Below are positions 22,054-32,683 of a DNA stretch of 64,000 bases, piece after piece. Below the pieces are notes generated by a model that was given only the letters and a program-made list of their open reading frames with translations, searched no databases and was not told the origin of the DNA. Positions within the stretch are counted from its first letter, which is position 1, and every line of letters starts with the position of its first letter. The stretch covers positions 1,116,001 to 1,180,000 of the forward strand of contig CANMZA010000001.1 in NCBI GenBank assembly GCA_947502305.1, written 5' to 3'. A program made the position numbers and the translations under genes. This DNA comes from an uncultured Erythrobacter sp. Its GTDB lineage: Bacteria; Pseudomonadota; Alphaproteobacteria; Sphingomonadales; Sphingomonadaceae.

Positions 22054-22506
22054 ATGATCAGAGACGACATCAAAGCCGCCACCATCACCGCAATGAAGGC
22101 CAAGGAGAAGGAGCGCACCGCGACCCTGCGCCAGGTTTCGGCCAAGATCAAAGACCGCGATATCGAAGAGCGCACATCGTCCAAAGAAATCGACGATGAT
22201 GCAATGGTCACATCGGTTTTGCAGAAAATGGCGAAACAGCGCCGCGAATCGATTGAGATGTACAATCAAGGCGGGCGCGATGAATTGGCGGCGAAAGAAC
22301 AGGATGAGCTGGCCATTATCGAAGAATTTCTTCCAACCATGATGAGCGAGGCCGACACCAAAGCCGCCATCGAAGCAATCAAAGCAGAAACCGGCGCGTC
22401 CAGCATGAAAGACATGGGAACGGTCATGGGCGAATTGAAATCGCGGCATGGCGCCGTGCTCGACGGGAAATTGGCAAGCGGGCTCGTAAAAGCGGCGCTG
22501 AGCTAA
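22054..22506 (+). CDS. GatB/YqeY domain protein
   Basis: A 150-residue helical protein homologous to the C-terminal tRNA-binding tail of GatB. Signature stretches are MIRDDIKAATITAMKAKEKE, LATLR-like TLRQVSAKIKD, EIDDDAMVTSVLQKMAKQRR and EDELAIIEEFLPTMMSEADT-like sequence near the middle, ending with VLDGKLASGLVKAALS. In many proteobacteria yqeY lies just upstream of dnaG, as here. Its precise function is unknown; a role with tRNA-dependent amidation has been suggested from homology only. Confidence 0.9.
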   Translation: MIRDDIKAATITAMKAKEKERTATLRQVSAKIKDRDIEERTSSKEIDDDAMVTSVLQKMAKQRRESIEMYNQGGRDELAAKEQDELAIIEEFLPTMMSEADTKAAIEAIKAETGASSMKDMGTVMGELKSRHGAVLDGKLASGLVKAALS

Positions 22507-22581
22507 CAAAGGGCGAGTTAACGACAGAACCCTCCACAACCCCGACTTGAATCGAGCGGGGTTCGAGAGCATTTTGTAAAC

Positions 22582-24450
22582 ATGGCCATCACCCCGCAAT
22601 GGAAGGACGAGCTGCGCGCGCGGATCACGTTATCAACCGTGATTATGCGCACCGAAAAACTCGTCAAAAAAGGGCGGGAATGGACGGCCTGTTGCCCGTT
22701 TCATGACGAGAAAACGCCGAGTTTTTACGTCAATGATCAGAAACAATTCTACCATTGCTTTGGTTGCGGCGCGCATGGCGATGTGATCTCTTGGATGACG
22801 GAACAGCGCGGCCTGTCCTTTATCGATGCGATCAAGGAATTGGCGTCAGAGGCGGGAATGGAAGTTCCCGCACCCGACCCCGTGGCGGCGCAGCGCGCGG
22901 AAAAGCGCGCGGAATTGGTCGATGTGACGACCGAGGCGCAGGATTGGTTCGCGGACCATTTACGCGGGGCAGACGGACGTGAGGCGCTGGATTATCTCAA
23001 AGGCCGCGGGCTGAAGCCGGAAATTCTGCGTGAATTTGGCTTTGGCTATGCGCCGGAAAACAAGCAGGCTTTAAAAGGCGCGCTATCCCGATTTGATGAT
23101 CACATGCTGGTCGAATCCGGCATGCGGATCAAAACTGACGATGGCACAACCTATGACCGGTTTCGCGGCCGGGTGATGTTGCCGATCCAAGATGCGCGCG
23201 GGCGGGTGATCGCCTTTGGCGGGCGCATTTTGGGCAAACGCGATGGGGTGGCAAAATACCTCAATTCCCCCGAAACGCCGCTCTTTGATAAAGGGCGCAC
23301 CCTCTACAATATCCACCGCGCCGCCCCGGTTTCGCGGCAATCGGGCCGGATCATTGTGGTCGAAGGCTATATGGATGTTGTCGCACTGGCTCAGGCCGGA
23401 TTTTCGGACGCTGTCGCACCGCTCGGCACGGCTCTTACCGAAACGCAGCTGGAATTGCTGTGGCGCATGGTGGAAGTGCCGATCCTGTGTTTTGACGGCG
23501 ATGCCGCTGGGCAAAAGGCGGCGATGCGCGCCGTCACCCGCGCTTTGCCGTTGCTTGCCCCCATGCGGTCCTTGTCGATTGTTCGCCTGCCTAGCGGGCT
23601 GGACCCAGATGATCTTATCAATGATCAGGGCCCCGGCGCGATGGAAAAATTGCTGTCCGCACCGCAAAGCCTGCTGGATATGATGTGGGAATATGAACGG
23701 GATGCCAAACCGCTGAGCAGCCCCGAATCAAAAGCGGGCCTCAAAGCGCGGCTGATGGAGCATATCGACACAATTCAGGATCAAGATATTCGTGCGCTCT
23801 ACCGCCGAGAAATGCTCGATCGCTTTTCCGCCTTCGCCTATCCGCCGAGGCAGCCGCGCAGCAATTCTGGAAATTCAGGATATAAAGCGGGCGGGCAGCA
23901 GCAGCGCGGCAATTGGAAAAACCCTGTCCCCCGCACTCTATCTAGCGGCGCGCGCGATCTGCTGGCCCGGGCAATGGCCGGCGGTCAGCGGGCCTCGTTT
24001 CTTTCCGCAGTCATCGCCGGATTGGTCCGCCATCCAGAAGTGATCAGCCGCCATGCAGAGGCTTTATCTCGGCTCGCCCGGCTCGACCCAAATGCCGCGC
24101 CTGCAATAGAATCGCTGATAGAATTGTCAGAGACGCTTGATTCGCAGGGGCAAAACGCCATATCGGATGCGCAAGGCTATCCTGCCCCACCGGAAGACCA
24201 ACGTTATTCCTTCCTCAGAGAAGGTACATCCCCCGGTGAAGCGCGCGAGGAATTGGCCGAAGCTGTGTCGTTGCTGGCCCAAAAACCAGCGCTCGAAGCC
24301 GCTATGGCGGCGACGATTGGTCGTTTCGACGATGATCCAGAAGGGTCATTTGCGGAGCAAGCACGATTGCGGCAACAGATCAGACAAGTTGATGAACGCC
24401 TAAAAGCGTTTGGAAGAAAAAAGGCCGGGGCTCCGGCATCACAGGATTAA
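22582..24450 (+). CDS. dnaG: DNA primase
   Basis: DnaG synthesises RNA primers for replication. The 622-residue product has the N-terminal zinc-binding domain (CCPFHDEKTPSF followed by YHCFGCGAHGD), the RNA-polymerase core (RFRGRVMLPIQDARGRVIAF), the TOPRIM domain (VVEGYMDVVALAQAGF with the acidic E, then CFDGDAAGQKAA with the DxD-type acidic pair), and a C-terminal helicase-binding region. It belongs to the conserved yqeY-dnaG-rpoD unit, 75 bases after yqeY. Confidence 0.97.
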   Translation: MAITPQWKDELRARITLSTVIMRTEKLVKKGREWTACCPFHDEKTPSFYVNDQKQFYHCFGCGAHGDVISWMTEQRGLSFIDAIKELASEAGMEVPAPDPVAAQRAEKRAELVDVTTEAQDWFADHLRGADGREALDYLKGRGLKPEILREFGFGYAPENKQALKGALSRFDDHMLVESGMRIKTDDGTTYDRFRGRVMLPIQDARGRVIAFGGRILGKRDGVAKYLNSPETPLFDKGRTLYNIHRAAPVSRQSGRIIVVEGYMDVVALAQAGFSDAVAPLGTALTETQLELLWRMVEVPILCFDGDAAGQKAAMRAVTRALPLLAPMRSLSIVRLPSGLDPDDLINDQGPGAMEKLLSAPQSLLDMMWEYERDAKPLSSPESKAGLKARLMEHIDTIQDQDIRALYRREMLDRFSAFAYPPRQPRSNSGNSGYKAGGQQQRGNWKNPVPRTLSSGARDLLARAMAGGQRASFLSAVIAGLVRHPEVISRHAEALSRLARLDPNAAPAIESLIELSETLDSQGQNAISDAQGYPAPPEDQRYSFLREGTSPGEAREELAEAVSLLAQKPALEAAMAATIGRFDDDPEGSFAEQARLRQQIRQVDERLKAFGRKKAGAPASQD

Positions 24451-24549
24451 GCTGGCCGATCACAGGCTGGTTTGGGTTTAACATCGGTGAATGCACTGGG
24501 GCCGCGCGGCACCTTGTCCAAACATCGGATAATGGATTGACGAGATTTC

Positions 24550-26568
24550 ATGGCTTCAACCGCGAAAACCGCTGATAAAGAAGACGCTCCGCTGATCGAC
24601 CTCAATGAGGCATCGGTGAAGAAGCTGATGACCAAGGCGAAGAAGAAAGGCTACATCACCTATGATGAGCTGAACGAAGCTTTGCCGGACGATATGGGCT
24701 CTGATCAGATCGAGGATGTGCAAACCGCACTTTCCGAAATGGGCGTGCAGATCGTCGAGAACGACGAAGAAGCAGAAGCCGAAGCGGAACAAGAAGCCGA
24801 AGTCGAAGAGATCGATGTTGGCGACAAGAAAACCGCCGCGAAAAAAGACGCCAAAGCGCCGGTGGTCAAGAAGGCCGCCGCCGATGGCCGCACGGATGAT
24901 CCGGTGCGCATGTATCTGCGCGAAATGGGCGCGGTGGAATTGCTCAGCCGCGAAGGCGAGATTGCCATTGCGAAACGGATCGAATCCGGCCGCGACATGA
25001 TGATCATGGGCCTATGCCAAAGCCCGATTACATTCCACGCCATCATCCAATGGTCAGAGGCGCTCAATAACGAAGACATGCAGCTGCGCGAGATCCTCGA
25101 TCTCGACGCGATGCTTTCGAAGGAGCCTCCACCTGACAAGATGGAGGAGGAAAACGAAGACGATGACGGCGAGATTTCAGAGGAAACCGCCGGCCCGACC
25201 ATTCGCGACGATGATGAAGACGATTCCGACAGCGAAGATATCGACGCAGAAGACGGCGAAGGCGGCGAATCCAAGAAAGAAGAAGAGGAAGAGGAAGACA
25301 ACACCCTTTCCCTCGCTCAGATGGAAGCCGCGCTTAAACCGGACGCAATCGAGCGATTTGCGCGCATCACCAAGCTGTTTAAATCCTTTGAGAAATTGCA
25401 AGCAGAGCGGGTCGATACGCTGGCCGCTGGCGGCGAATTTCCGAAGGCGAAAGAAAAGAAATACGAAACGCTGGGCGATGAGCTTACCGCTGAGGTGGAA
25501 AGCATGCAGTTCCACGCGACCAAGATCGAATTTCTGGTCGACAACCTCTATGCCTTTAACCGCCGACTGACCGCTTTGGGCGGCCAAATGCTGCGTTTGG
25601 CTGAGCGTCATAAGATCAAACGCATCGATTTCCTCAATTCCTATGTCGGCAGTGAAATGGACGACACATGGATCAAGGCGAATGCGAAGAAGGACAAGAA
25701 ATGGAAAGCCTTCTTGGACAAAGAAGGCGCTCCGGTTGAGCGTATTCGCACCGAAATTTCCGACATTGCCGCGAATACCGGCATGGCGCTCCCGGAATTC
25801 CGCCGCATCGTCAACATGGTGCAAAAAGGCGAGCGCGAGGCGCGTATCGCTAAGAAGGAAATGGTTGAGGCGAATTTGCGCCTAGTGATTTCCATCGCCA
25901 AAAAATACACCAATCGCGGCCTGCAATTCCTTGATCTTATTCAAGAAGGTAACATCGGCCTGATGAAGGCGGTGGACAAATTTGAATATCGCCGGGGTTA
26001 TAAATTCTCCACCTATGCAACGTGGTGGATCCGTCAGGCGATCACGCGTTCTATCGCCGACCAAGCGCGCACGATCCGTATCCCGGTCCATATGATCGAG
26101 ACGATCAACAAGCTGGTCCGCACTTCGCGTCAATTCCTGCACGAGGAAGGCCGCGAGCCGACACCAGAGGAAATGGCGGCGCGTCTGTCCATGCCTTTGG
26201 AAAAAGTGCGCAAGGTTATGAAAATCGCCAAAGAGCCAATCAGCCTCGAAACGCCAATCGGTGATGAGGAAGATTCGCATCTTGGTGATTTCATTGAGGA
26301 TAAGAACGCCATCATCCCAGTCGATGCGGCGATCCAAGCAAACCTTAAAGAAACCGTCACCCGCGTGCTCGCATCTTTGACGCCGCGTGAAGAGCGCGTT
26401 TTGCGTATGCGGTTTGGCATCGGCATGAACACGGATCACACTTTGGAAGAAGTGGGGCAGCAATTCAGCGTGACGCGCGAACGTATTCGTCAGATCGAGG
26501 CAAAGGCGCTGCGCAAGCTGAAACACCCAAGCCGGTCGCGCAAAATGCGTTCGTTCTTGGATCAGTAA
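24550..26568 (+). CDS. rpoD: Housekeeping RNA polymerase sigma-70 factor
   Basis: The 672-residue primary sigma factor. Region 1.1 is at the N-terminus ([20 protein letters not shown]). Region 1.2 is [20 protein letters not shown]. Region 2 contains [20 protein letters not shown] and [20 protein letters not shown], the -10 recognition helices. Region 4 has the -35 helix-turn-helix ([20 protein letters not shown]). A very acidic insert lies in the non-conserved region at about residues 197-256. It follows dnaG by about 100 bases, as in the classical macromolecular-synthesis operon. Confidence 0.98.
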   Translation: MASTAKTADKEDAPLIDLNEASVKKLMTKAKKKGYITYDELNEALPDDMGSDQIEDVQTALSEMGVQIVENDEEAEAEAEQEAEVEEIDVGDKKTAAKKDAKAPVVKKAAADGRTDDPVRMYLREMGAVELLSREGEIAIAKRIESGRDMMIMGLCQSPITFHAIIQWSEALNNEDMQLREILDLDAMLSKEPPPDKMEEENEDDDGEISEETAGPTIRDDDEDDSDSEDIDAEDGEGGESKKEEEEEEDNTLSLAQMEAALKPDAIERFARITKLFKSFEKLQAERVDTLAAGGEFPKAKEKKYETLGDELTAEVESMQFHATKIEFLVDNLYAFNRRLTALGGQMLRLAERHKIKRIDFLNSYVGSEMDDTWIKANAKKDKKWKAFLDKEGAPVERIRTEISDIAANTGMALPEFRRIVNMVQKGEREARIAKKEMVEANLRLVISIAKKYTNRGLQFLDLIQEGNIGLMKAVDKFEYRRGYKFSTYATWWIRQAITRSIADQARTIRIPVHMIETINKLVRTSRQFLHEEGREPTPEEMAARLSMPLEKVRKVMKIAKEPISLETPIGDEEDSHLGDFIEDKNAIIPVDAAIQANLKETVTRVLASLTPREERVLRMRFGIGMNTDHTLEEVGQQFSVTRERIRQIEAKALRKLKHPSRSRKMRSFLDQ

Positions 26569-26581
26569 GAAGGGTCATTCG

Positions 26582-27196
26582 ATGACACTCACCCGCTCTG
26601 TCATCTTTGCGGCTTCGATAGCATTCGCCAGCACCGCGCTGAGCAGCGCCGCTGCCGCGCAGGATGCACCCTATGTCGCGCCTGAGGCGGAGATGGTCGA
26701 AGCCATGTCTATCATGAACGCGATGTTCCCCGCCGATACGCGCGAGGAAATGATGCTGGACACCGTCCGCATCATGGGCTCACAAATGGCGGATTCTTTG
26801 ATGCAGGGTCCGGTGTTTGACGATCCGGGCATCAGAGCGATCATGGACGAATTTATCGCGGACCTGCCCGAAACAATGCGCCCTGCAATCGCGGAACATT
26901 TACCCGCGATGATCAAGGCCACCGCGATTGCCTATACGCGCGAATTTACGCTGGAGGAATTGCAAGACATCAACCGTTTCGCAACCACACCCAGCGGGCG
27001 ACGATATTTCGGCAATGTTCAATCGCTGCTGGCGGACCCGGTTGTCGCTGAGACGAATCAGGAATTTTTCCAGAGCGTGTCCGAGGCGCAAGCGGCGCAA
27101 TTGCCGCTGCTTCAGGCGAAATTGATGGAATATATGCAGGCCAATCCCGAGGTCGTCGAAAGGCTCCGAGAACAGGGTGCCGGACAGAACAACTAA
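26582..27196 (+). CDS. Exported DUF2059-family protein
   Basis: A 204-residue protein with a Sec signal peptide (about residues 1-26, cleaved after SAAAAQ). The mature helical part has the DUF2059 pattern: TREFTLEELQDINRFATTPS, then GRRYFGNVQSLLADPVVAET, then a helical tail. The function of the family is unknown. It starts 13 bases after rpoD and may share its transcript. Confidence 0.8.
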   Translation: MTLTRSVIFAASIAFASTALSSAAAAQDAPYVAPEAEMVEAMSIMNAMFPADTREEMMLDTVRIMGSQMADSLMQGPVFDDPGIRAIMDEFIADLPETMRPAIAEHLPAMIKATAIAYTREFTLEELQDINRFATTPSGRRYFGNVQSLLADPVVAETNQEFFQSVSEAQAAQLPLLQAKLMEYMQANPEVVERLREQGAGQNN

Positions 27197-27241
27197 ACGG
27201 GTTTTGGCGGCTTTCCGCGCTGAATTAGAAGAGAACGCCGC

Positions 27242-27880
27242 ATGCCAATCATCGCCATCGTCAGCCAAAAAGGCGGGTCCGGCAAGACCACCCTCGCCGT
27301 CAACCTCGCCACGCGCGCGGCGCAGGCGAAACATGAAAGCTGCGTCATCGACACCGACCCGCAGGCAACCGCCGCAGCATGGGGCGATTGGCGCGGGGAT
27401 TTTCTGCCAGTGGTCGTAACCGCGCCGCCTGCGCGGCTGGGCCGGACGATTGAAAGCGCGAAGAAAAACGGCGTCGATTTCATCGTGATCGACACCCCAC
27501 CCCATGCCGACGCCGCCGCGCGTGAGGCGATCAAGGCCGCCGATGTCGTCTTGATCCCGACCAAACCGCGCGCTTTCGATCTTCACGCGCTGGAACCAAT
27601 TGCGGACCTTGTCTCTTTTGCGAAAAAGCCTGCCTTTGTGGTGCTCAATTCTGTCCCATCAGGGGCAACTGTGCTCACCGAAGAAGCACGCGCCACCGCC
27701 ACGGCAATGGGCCTAGACATCTGCCCGATCGAACTCGGCGACCGCGCCGCGTTTCACCGCTCTGCCGCCAAAGGCGAAACAGCAGCGGAAAGCGATCCGA
27801 CTGGCAAAGCGGCCAAGGAAGTCGAAGCTCTGTGGAAATGGCTGCGCAAAACGCTGAAGAAAGCAAAGAAGGCCGCGTGA
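27242..27880 (+). CDS. Small orphan ParA-family ATPase
   Basis: A 212-residue MinD/ParA-type ATPase. The deviant Walker A motif is KGGSGKTT at residues 10-17, then CVIDTDPQATAAAWGDWR and the Walker B-like FIVIDTPPHADAAAREAI. The C-terminus is Lys/Ala-rich (LRKTLKKAKKAA). No parB gene or parS site is adjacent, so it is unlikely to be the chromosome-segregation ParA; such orphans position protein cargo or plasmids. The Lys-rich tail may mediate nucleoid or membrane binding (inference). Confidence 0.88.
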   Translation: MPIIAIVSQKGGSGKTTLAVNLATRAAQAKHESCVIDTDPQATAAAWGDWRGDFLPVVVTAPPARLGRTIESAKKNGVDFIVIDTPPHADAAAREAIKAADVVLIPTKPRAFDLHALEPIADLVSFAKKPAFVVLNSVPSGATVLTEEARATATAMGLDICPIELGDRAAFHRSAAKGETAAESDPTGKAAKEVEALWKWLRKTLKKAKKAA

Positions 27881-27884
27881 TCGC

Positions 27885-28283
27885 ATGAGCGAAAATCCCG
27901 GCCGCCCCAGCACCTTCAGCGAATTACTCGCCAATCGGCCATTCATCATCAGCGTGCTGTATCTGGCCACCTATTTCACCGGCTTTTCTTGCGTGGTGGG
28001 TGTGGTGCTTGCTTACCTGTTCAAGTCAGGCCAGACCGAGGACTGGGAGGAAAGCCATTATGACTACCACATTCGCACATTTTGGATTTTGGTGGCATCG
28101 GCCTTTGCCTCTCTGACCGGCGGTATTGCAGTGGCGGCATTGGCAGAGAATGTAGCCTTGGCAGTCATTTTCGCTTTGCTGTTCATGGCCACACTGATCC
28201 TGATCGCGGCGCGCACTGTCCTCGCGATGATCAATGCGGTGCGCGGCAAGGCGATGACAAACCCGCGCACTTTGTTGCTTTAA
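27885..28283 (+). CDS. Integral membrane protein with three to four segments
   Basis: A 132-residue membrane protein. Hydrophobic segments lie around VLYLATYFTGFSCVVGVVLA, FWILVASAFASLTGGIAVAA and LAVIFALLFMATLILIAART. The order and the loop 'W--SHYDYHIRTFWI' resemble the DUF4870 family of small bacterial membrane proteins, whose function is unknown. It begins four bases after the parA-like gene and is probably cotranscribed. Confidence 0.78.
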   Translation: MSENPGRPSTFSELLANRPFIISVLYLATYFTGFSCVVGVVLAYLFKSGQTEDWEESHYDYHIRTFWILVASAFASLTGGIAVAALAENVALAVIFALLFMATLILIAARTVLAMINAVRGKAMTNPRTLLL

Positions 28284-28299
28284 CGCCCAGTCCCTTCGG

Positions 28300-28989
28300 C
28301 TAATACCGGCGGTTGCGATCATCCTCAAATGTCCGCGCGTTCAGCCCGTATTTCAAACGAAACTCCCCCGGAACAACCGGCTCCGGCGCGGCTGGCAATC
28401 GGCCAAAACGGCTGCGGATACGGTCCAGTTCGCCGAACGGGATTTCAGACCATTCGACAGTGTTGCGCGCGGTCAACGCAAAATCACCCGCATAGGTCAT
28501 CGCCCCTGACACGACCTCAAAGCTCGGCGCGATGTCGCTGTACCCTCTGCTGGGCCGCGACAATTCCTGCTCGCCACCGATTAAGCCGCCAAGCCCCGGC
28601 ACATCCACGAGGCAGCGTTCGTCCTCTGCCGGGATTTTCGGGCAATTCATGCCATGCGCCACAAGCCGGTACGTGCCCGCGCGCAGTTGAAATGTGCGGA
28701 TTTGATAGGCCACGGTGTCATTGCCCAGCGCAAAAAAACCCTGCCGCCGCTCAAACCGGACAACATCGGCATCATTGGCGACATTACCCCCTTCGCGCAG
28801 GAAGAAAACGTGCAGCGGATCATCAAGGTAAAGTTCGCTGCGGATCGAGATCGTCACCGCGCCATACCCATTGTCGATAGCAGAGGCGCGCGACACACGC
28901 TCAGGCGCTGTCCCCGGATCGGCGGCAAGGATGCTCCAACCCGGTAAGGCCGCAAAGGCGAAAAGGAGCGCAATGACGAAGTGACGCAT
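28300..28989 (-). CDS. Exported protein of unknown function
   Basis: A 229-residue protein with a signal peptide (MRHFVIALLFAFAALPGWSI, cleavage probably after SILA-A). The mature region looks beta-rich (YGAVTISIRSELYLDDPLHV, then TVAYQIRTFQLRAGTYRLVA) and holds two cysteines about a dozen residues apart (MNCPKIPAEDERCLVD), possibly a disulfide loop. No family was recognised. It is convergent with the membrane protein upstream and divergent from rpiB. Confidence 0.7.
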   Translation of the reverse strand: MRHFVIALLFAFAALPGWSILAADPGTAPERVSRASAIDNGYGAVTISIRSELYLDDPLHVFFLREGGNVANDADVVRFERRQGFFALGNDTVAYQIRTFQLRAGTYRLVAHGMNCPKIPAEDERCLVDVPGLGGLIGGEQELSRPSRGYSDIAPSFEVVSGAMTYAGDFALTARNTVEWSEIPFGELDRIRSRFGRLPAAPEPVVPGEFRLKYGLNARTFEDDRNRRY

Positions 28990-29158
28990 GTGAACGAAAG
29001 CCCGGTTTTGAAATTGAAGCAGGAGAGATGAAACATGCCCGCGCGCAGCACAAGGGTCTGATTCTGGCAGTCTGTCCCAAAATTGGCGCAAAAAATTGGG
29101 TGAAGTGCGCACAACACGTCGAAAAGCCGCCTCGCCGGGGTGGCACCCAGGGGCGCTG

Positions 29159-29656
29159 ATGACTATGCACTCGCGCATGCGTATTGCCATAGCTTCCGAT
29201 CACGCCGCCACCGACCTTAAGGCTGAACTTGCCGAATGGTTGATGGAAGAGGGCCACGAAGTCGCCGATCTCGGCCCAGAACAGGGGACGAGCGTCGATT
29301 ATCCCGATTACGGGTATAAATTAGCCGAAGTCGTCGCCGACGGCACCGCCCAATTTGGCGTGGCCCTGTGCGGATCAGGCATCGGCATTTCAATCAGCGT
29401 CAATCGCCACCCCGCTTTGCGCTGCGCTTTGGTGTCGGAGCCGCTTTCCGCCGCCCTTTCGCGCGAACACAATGATGCCAATTGCATCGCCCTTGGCGCG
29501 CGCCTGATTGGCATCGAAATGGCGAAGTCTTGCGTAGCTACTTTTCTTAGCACTGAATTTGCCGATGCGGGCGATCCCGCTGGCCGCCATCAACGCCGCG
29601 TTGCAAAACTCGGCCACCCCCCTGTTCAAGCCGACCAGACCGGAACTTATCAATGA
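29159..29656 (+). CDS. rpiB: Ribose 5-phosphate isomerase B
   Basis: RpiB interconverts ribose 5-phosphate and ribulose 5-phosphate. The 165-residue product has the N-terminal motif [20 protein letters not shown], the catalytic cysteine loop [15 protein letters not shown] and the [14 protein letters not shown] stretch. ATG codons at 29159, 29165 and 29177 are all possible starts; the family core begins at the last. Its end overlaps the glyA ATG by four bases (ATGA). Ribulose 5-phosphate also feeds RibB elsewhere in this window. Confidence 0.95.
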   Translation: MTMHSRMRIAIASDHAATDLKAELAEWLMEEGHEVADLGPEQGTSVDYPDYGYKLAEVVADGTAQFGVALCGSGIGISISVNRHPALRCALVSEPLSAALSREHNDANCIALGARLIGIEMAKSCVATFLSTEFADAGDPAGRHQRRVAKLGHPPVQADQTGTYQ

Positions 29657-30972
29657 GCACACAACCATCCGCCGCCCCATCTGCCGCCGCCCAAATGGAC
29701 GGTTTCTGGAACGATGATCTAGCGTCCGCCGATCCCGAAATCGCAGCAGCCATCGGCAGCGAGCTGAAGCGCCAGCAGGACAAGATCGAATTGATCGCGA
29801 GCGAGAATATCGCCTCGAAAGCGGTTCTTGAGGCAACCGGCAGCGTGTTCACCAACAAATATGCAGAAGGCTATCCCGGCAAACGCTATTATGGCGGCTG
29901 CGATTATGCCGATGTGGTGGAAACTTTGGCGATTGACCGGGCGAAACAATTGTTCGGGTGCGAATTTGCCAATGTTCAACCCAATTCCGGCAGCCAAATG
30001 AACCAAGCCGTGTTTCTCGCGCTGTTGCAGCCGGGCGATACGTTTATGGGGCTCGACCTGAATTCCGGCGGTCATCTGACGCACGGATCGCCGGTCAATA
30101 TGTCAGGCAAATGGTTCAACCCGGTCAGCTACGGCGTGACCGAAGGCGACGAATTGATCGACATGGAAGCGGTCGCCGCGACGGCGCGCGAGCATAAGCC
30201 AAAGATCATTATCTGCGGCGGCACTGCCTATTCACGGGTTTGGGATTTTGGCGCTTTCCGCAAGATTGCCGATGAAGTCGGCGCGATCCTGCTTTGCGAT
30301 ATGAGCCACATTTCCGGCCTGGTCGCTGGCGGCGCTCACCCCTCGCCCTTCCCGCATTGCGATATCGTCACTTCTACGACGCATAAGAGCCTGCGCGGCC
30401 CGCGTTCTGGCATCATTTTGTGGAACGATGAGAAGTTTACAAAGCCGCTAAACATGGCTGTCTTCCCCGGATTGCAAGGCGGCCCTTTGATGCATGTCGT
30501 CGCAGCCAAAGCGGTGGCCTTTAAAGAAGCCCTGACCCCGGAATTTGAAAGCTACGCGCACCGCATCGTGGAAAATGCCCGCGCGCTTGCCGCCAGCCTT
30601 GAGGAAAACGGTTTGCGGATCGTTTCGGGCGGCACGGATAACCATTCGATGCTCGTCGATCTGACGGCCAAAGGCGTGACCGGTAAGGACGCGGAAAAAG
30701 GCCTCGATCGGGCTTGGCTCACTTGCAACAAAAACGGCATTCCGTTTGATACACGCTCTCCCTTTGTCACCAGCGGCATCCGGCTGGGTACACCGGCTGG
30801 CACGACCCGCGGGTTTGGCCCGGCGGAATTCCGTCAAATCGGCAAATTGATTGCGGAGACAATTGACGGTTTGGCCAAAAACGGGGCCGAAGGTGACGCG
30901 CAGATCGAGGAAAGCGTCCGTTCACGGGTTGCGGCGCTTTGCGCTGACTTCCCAGTCTATCCGGGGGCGTAA
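29653..30972 (+). CDS. glyA: Serine hydroxymethyltransferase
   Basis: PLP enzyme converting serine and tetrahydrofolate to glycine and methylene-tetrahydrofolate. The 439-residue product has [20 protein letters not shown], the [14 protein letters not shown] signature, and the PLP-lysine motif [17 protein letters not shown]. It sits in an overlapping run rpiB-glyA-nrdR-trmJ: the start overlaps rpiB, and the stop overlaps the nrdR start (TAATG). Confidence 0.98.
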   Translation: MSTQPSAAPSAAAQMDGFWNDDLASADPEIAAAIGSELKRQQDKIELIASENIASKAVLEATGSVFTNKYAEGYPGKRYYGGCDYADVVETLAIDRAKQLFGCEFANVQPNSGSQMNQAVFLALLQPGDTFMGLDLNSGGHLTHGSPVNMSGKWFNPVSYGVTEGDELIDMEAVAATAREHKPKIIICGGTAYSRVWDFGAFRKIADEVGAILLCDMSHISGLVAGGAHPSPFPHCDIVTSTTHKSLRGPRSGIILWNDEKFTKPLNMAVFPGLQGGPLMHVVAAKAVAFKEALTPEFESYAHRIVENARALAASLEENGLRIVSGGTDNHSMLVDLTAKGVTGKDAEKGLDRAWLTCNKNGIPFDTRSPFVTSGIRLGTPAGTTRGFGPAEFRQIGKLIAETIDGLAKNGAEGDAQIEESVRSRVAALCADFPVYPGA

Positions 30973-31445
30973 TGCGCTGTCCTTTCTGCGCCAATGACGA
31001 CACTCAGGTAAAAGACAGCCGCCCGACCGAAGACGCGACTTCGATCCGGCGGCGGCGTCAATGCGGATCGTGCGGCGCGCGTTTTACAACCTTTGAACGC
31101 GTGCAATTGCGCGAAGTCACAATCGTGAAATCCGGGGCGAGCGGAGAACAGCGCAAGGAATCCTTCGACCGGTCCAAGATCGAACAATCCGTTGCGCTCG
31201 CCTGCCGCAAGCGCGGGGTTACGCAAGAGCGGATTGATCAACTGATCTCTGGCATTCAACGCCAGGTTGAAACCGCTGGCGAACCCGAAGTGCCATCAGC
31301 CCGGATTGGCGAGATGGTGATGGACGGCCTAAAACAAATCGACAGCGTCGCCTATATCCGCTTCGCCAGTGTCTATCGTGACTTTTCCGAAGCGCGCGAT
31401 TTTGAGGAATTTGCGAGCACGGTCGCCGACGCGGCGAAGGACTGA
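30972..31445 (+). CDS. nrdR: Transcriptional repressor NrdR
   Basis: NrdR senses (d)ATP and represses ribonucleotide reductase genes through NrdR boxes. The 157-residue protein has the N-terminal zinc ribbon ([15 protein letters not shown] then [15 protein letters not shown]) and an ATP-cone domain ([20 protein letters not shown], then [20 protein letters not shown]). Length and domain order match the family. The start overlaps the glyA stop. Confidence 0.97.
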   Translation: MRCPFCANDDTQVKDSRPTEDATSIRRRRQCGSCGARFTTFERVQLREVTIVKSGASGEQRKESFDRSKIEQSVALACRKRGVTQERIDQLISGIQRQVETAGEPEVPSARIGEMVMDGLKQIDSVAYIRFASVYRDFSEARDFEEFASTVADAAKD

Positions 31446-31451
31446 CGCGCA

Positions 31452-32201
31452 GTGCCTCAGGATAACAAACCGATTATTGTGCTGGTCCGCCCGCAATTGG
31501 GCGAGAATATCGGCAAGGCCGCGCGCGCCATGCTGAATTTCGGCGTCACCGAATTGCGCATTGTAGAACCGCGCGACGGCTGGCCCAATCCGTCAGCTGG
31601 CCCGTCAGCAGCGGGGGCGGACGCCGTGCTCGACGGCGCAAAGATCTATGCCAGCACCGCCGAGTCGGTTGCGGATTGCGAACATGTCTATGCCACCACG
31701 GTGCGCAAACGCGGCGTGACGAAACCGGTGGTCGGCCCCGACGGTGCGGCGCGGTTGATGCATTCCGAAACGGGACGACATGCGATCCTGTTTGGGCGCG
31801 AGGCGTCGGGATTGGCGACAGAGGATGTCGCCCTTGCCCGCCACATTTTGACAGTTCCGATCAATCCCGAATTTGGCTCCCTCAATCTGGCGCAGGCGGT
31901 GATCCTCACTTGTTACGAATGGTCACGGATCGGGCATGAATTGGCGGGCGCCGACAGCGTGCTCGTCCAACCGACTGCCGAGGATGAAGTGCTGCCGCCC
32001 GCCCCGCAAAACGAACTCGATGGATTGATCGCGCATATCGAACGGATGCTGGAGCCGAGCGGTTATTTCCTCCCGGAACCGCGCCGCGCCGCAACCGCGC
32101 GAACCTTGCGCAGCGTGCTGACCCGGCCCGGCTGGAATCATTTGGAAGTGCGCACTTTGCGCGGCGTTTTGAGCACTTTGGAACGCGGGCCGAGGGACTG
32201 A
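31452..32201 (+). CDS. TrmJ-type tRNA (Nm32) methyltransferase
   Basis: A 249-residue SPOUT methyltransferase. It shows an N-terminal RNA-interaction stretch (VLVRPQLGENIGKAARAMLN) and the knotted SAM-binding motifs (ILFGREASGLATEDVALARH then VPINPEFGSLNLAQAVILTC). The fit is best with TrmJ, which 2'-O-methylates position 32 of tRNAs; related TrmH/LasT enzymes are alternatives. GTG start six bases after nrdR. Confidence 0.88.
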   Translation: MPQDNKPIIVLVRPQLGENIGKAARAMLNFGVTELRIVEPRDGWPNPSAGPSAAGADAVLDGAKIYASTAESVADCEHVYATTVRKRGVTKPVVGPDGAARLMHSETGRHAILFGREASGLATEDVALARHILTVPINPEFGSLNLAQAVILTCYEWSRIGHELAGADSVLVQPTAEDEVLPPAPQNELDGLIAHIERMLEPSGYFLPEPRRAATARTLRSVLTRPGWNHLEVRTLRGVLSTLERGPRD

Positions 32202-32311
32202 AACCTGGCGCGGCAGACTCCTAACAAGCCGCCAGAAACCGTTCGTCGGATCACGGTGGACAAGCGATCCAAGCGCCGCTAGCCAACCCCTTCCCCTGTT
32301 TCACGAAACTG

Positions 32312-32683
32312 ATGAGAACCCTGATGAAATTCACGATTTCGCGCTTTGCGATGCCCGCTTCCCTCGTCTTCGCTGCGCCGCTCTTGGCGGCCTCCGCCCT
32401 TGCCAGCAATGGCGTGCAAGAAAGCACAGAAGACACCGCCACATCGGCAGCAGAAGCAGTCAGTGACCCCGCACCCGCGCCGCAGGCACCTGCAGCGCCG
32501 CAAGCGCCAGCAGCTGCACCTGCACCCGCCCCGGCCCCGGTTGAGGAAGCGCCGGTCGCAGCAGCAGAGCCCGCCGAAGAAGAGCGCATTTGCCGCAGCA
32601 TCCGCGTCGATATGTCGAGCCGTCGCAAAACGCGCGTGTGTCTGACAGAGGAAGGCTGGCGGAACCTCAATCAACAACGTTGA
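32312..32683 (+). CDS. Exported Ala/Pro-rich small protein
   Basis: A 123-residue protein with a signal peptide (MKFTISRFAMPASLVFAAPL, cleavage near SALAS). An Ala-Pro linker follows (PAPAPQAPAAPQAPAAAPAP) and then a compact C-terminal module with two cysteines (ICRSIRVDMSSRRKTRVCLT, then EEGWRNL). Similar 'C-----tGSR---k-Cl-t-eeW' modules occur in many short exported sphingomonad proteins of unknown function. ATGs at 32312 and 32324 are both possible starts. Confidence 0.7.
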   Translation: MRTLMKFTISRFAMPASLVFAAPLLAASALASNGVQESTEDTATSAAEAVSDPAPAPQAPAAPQAPAAAPAPAPAPVEEAPVAAAEPAEEERICRSIRVDMSSRRKTRVCLTEEGWRNLNQQR

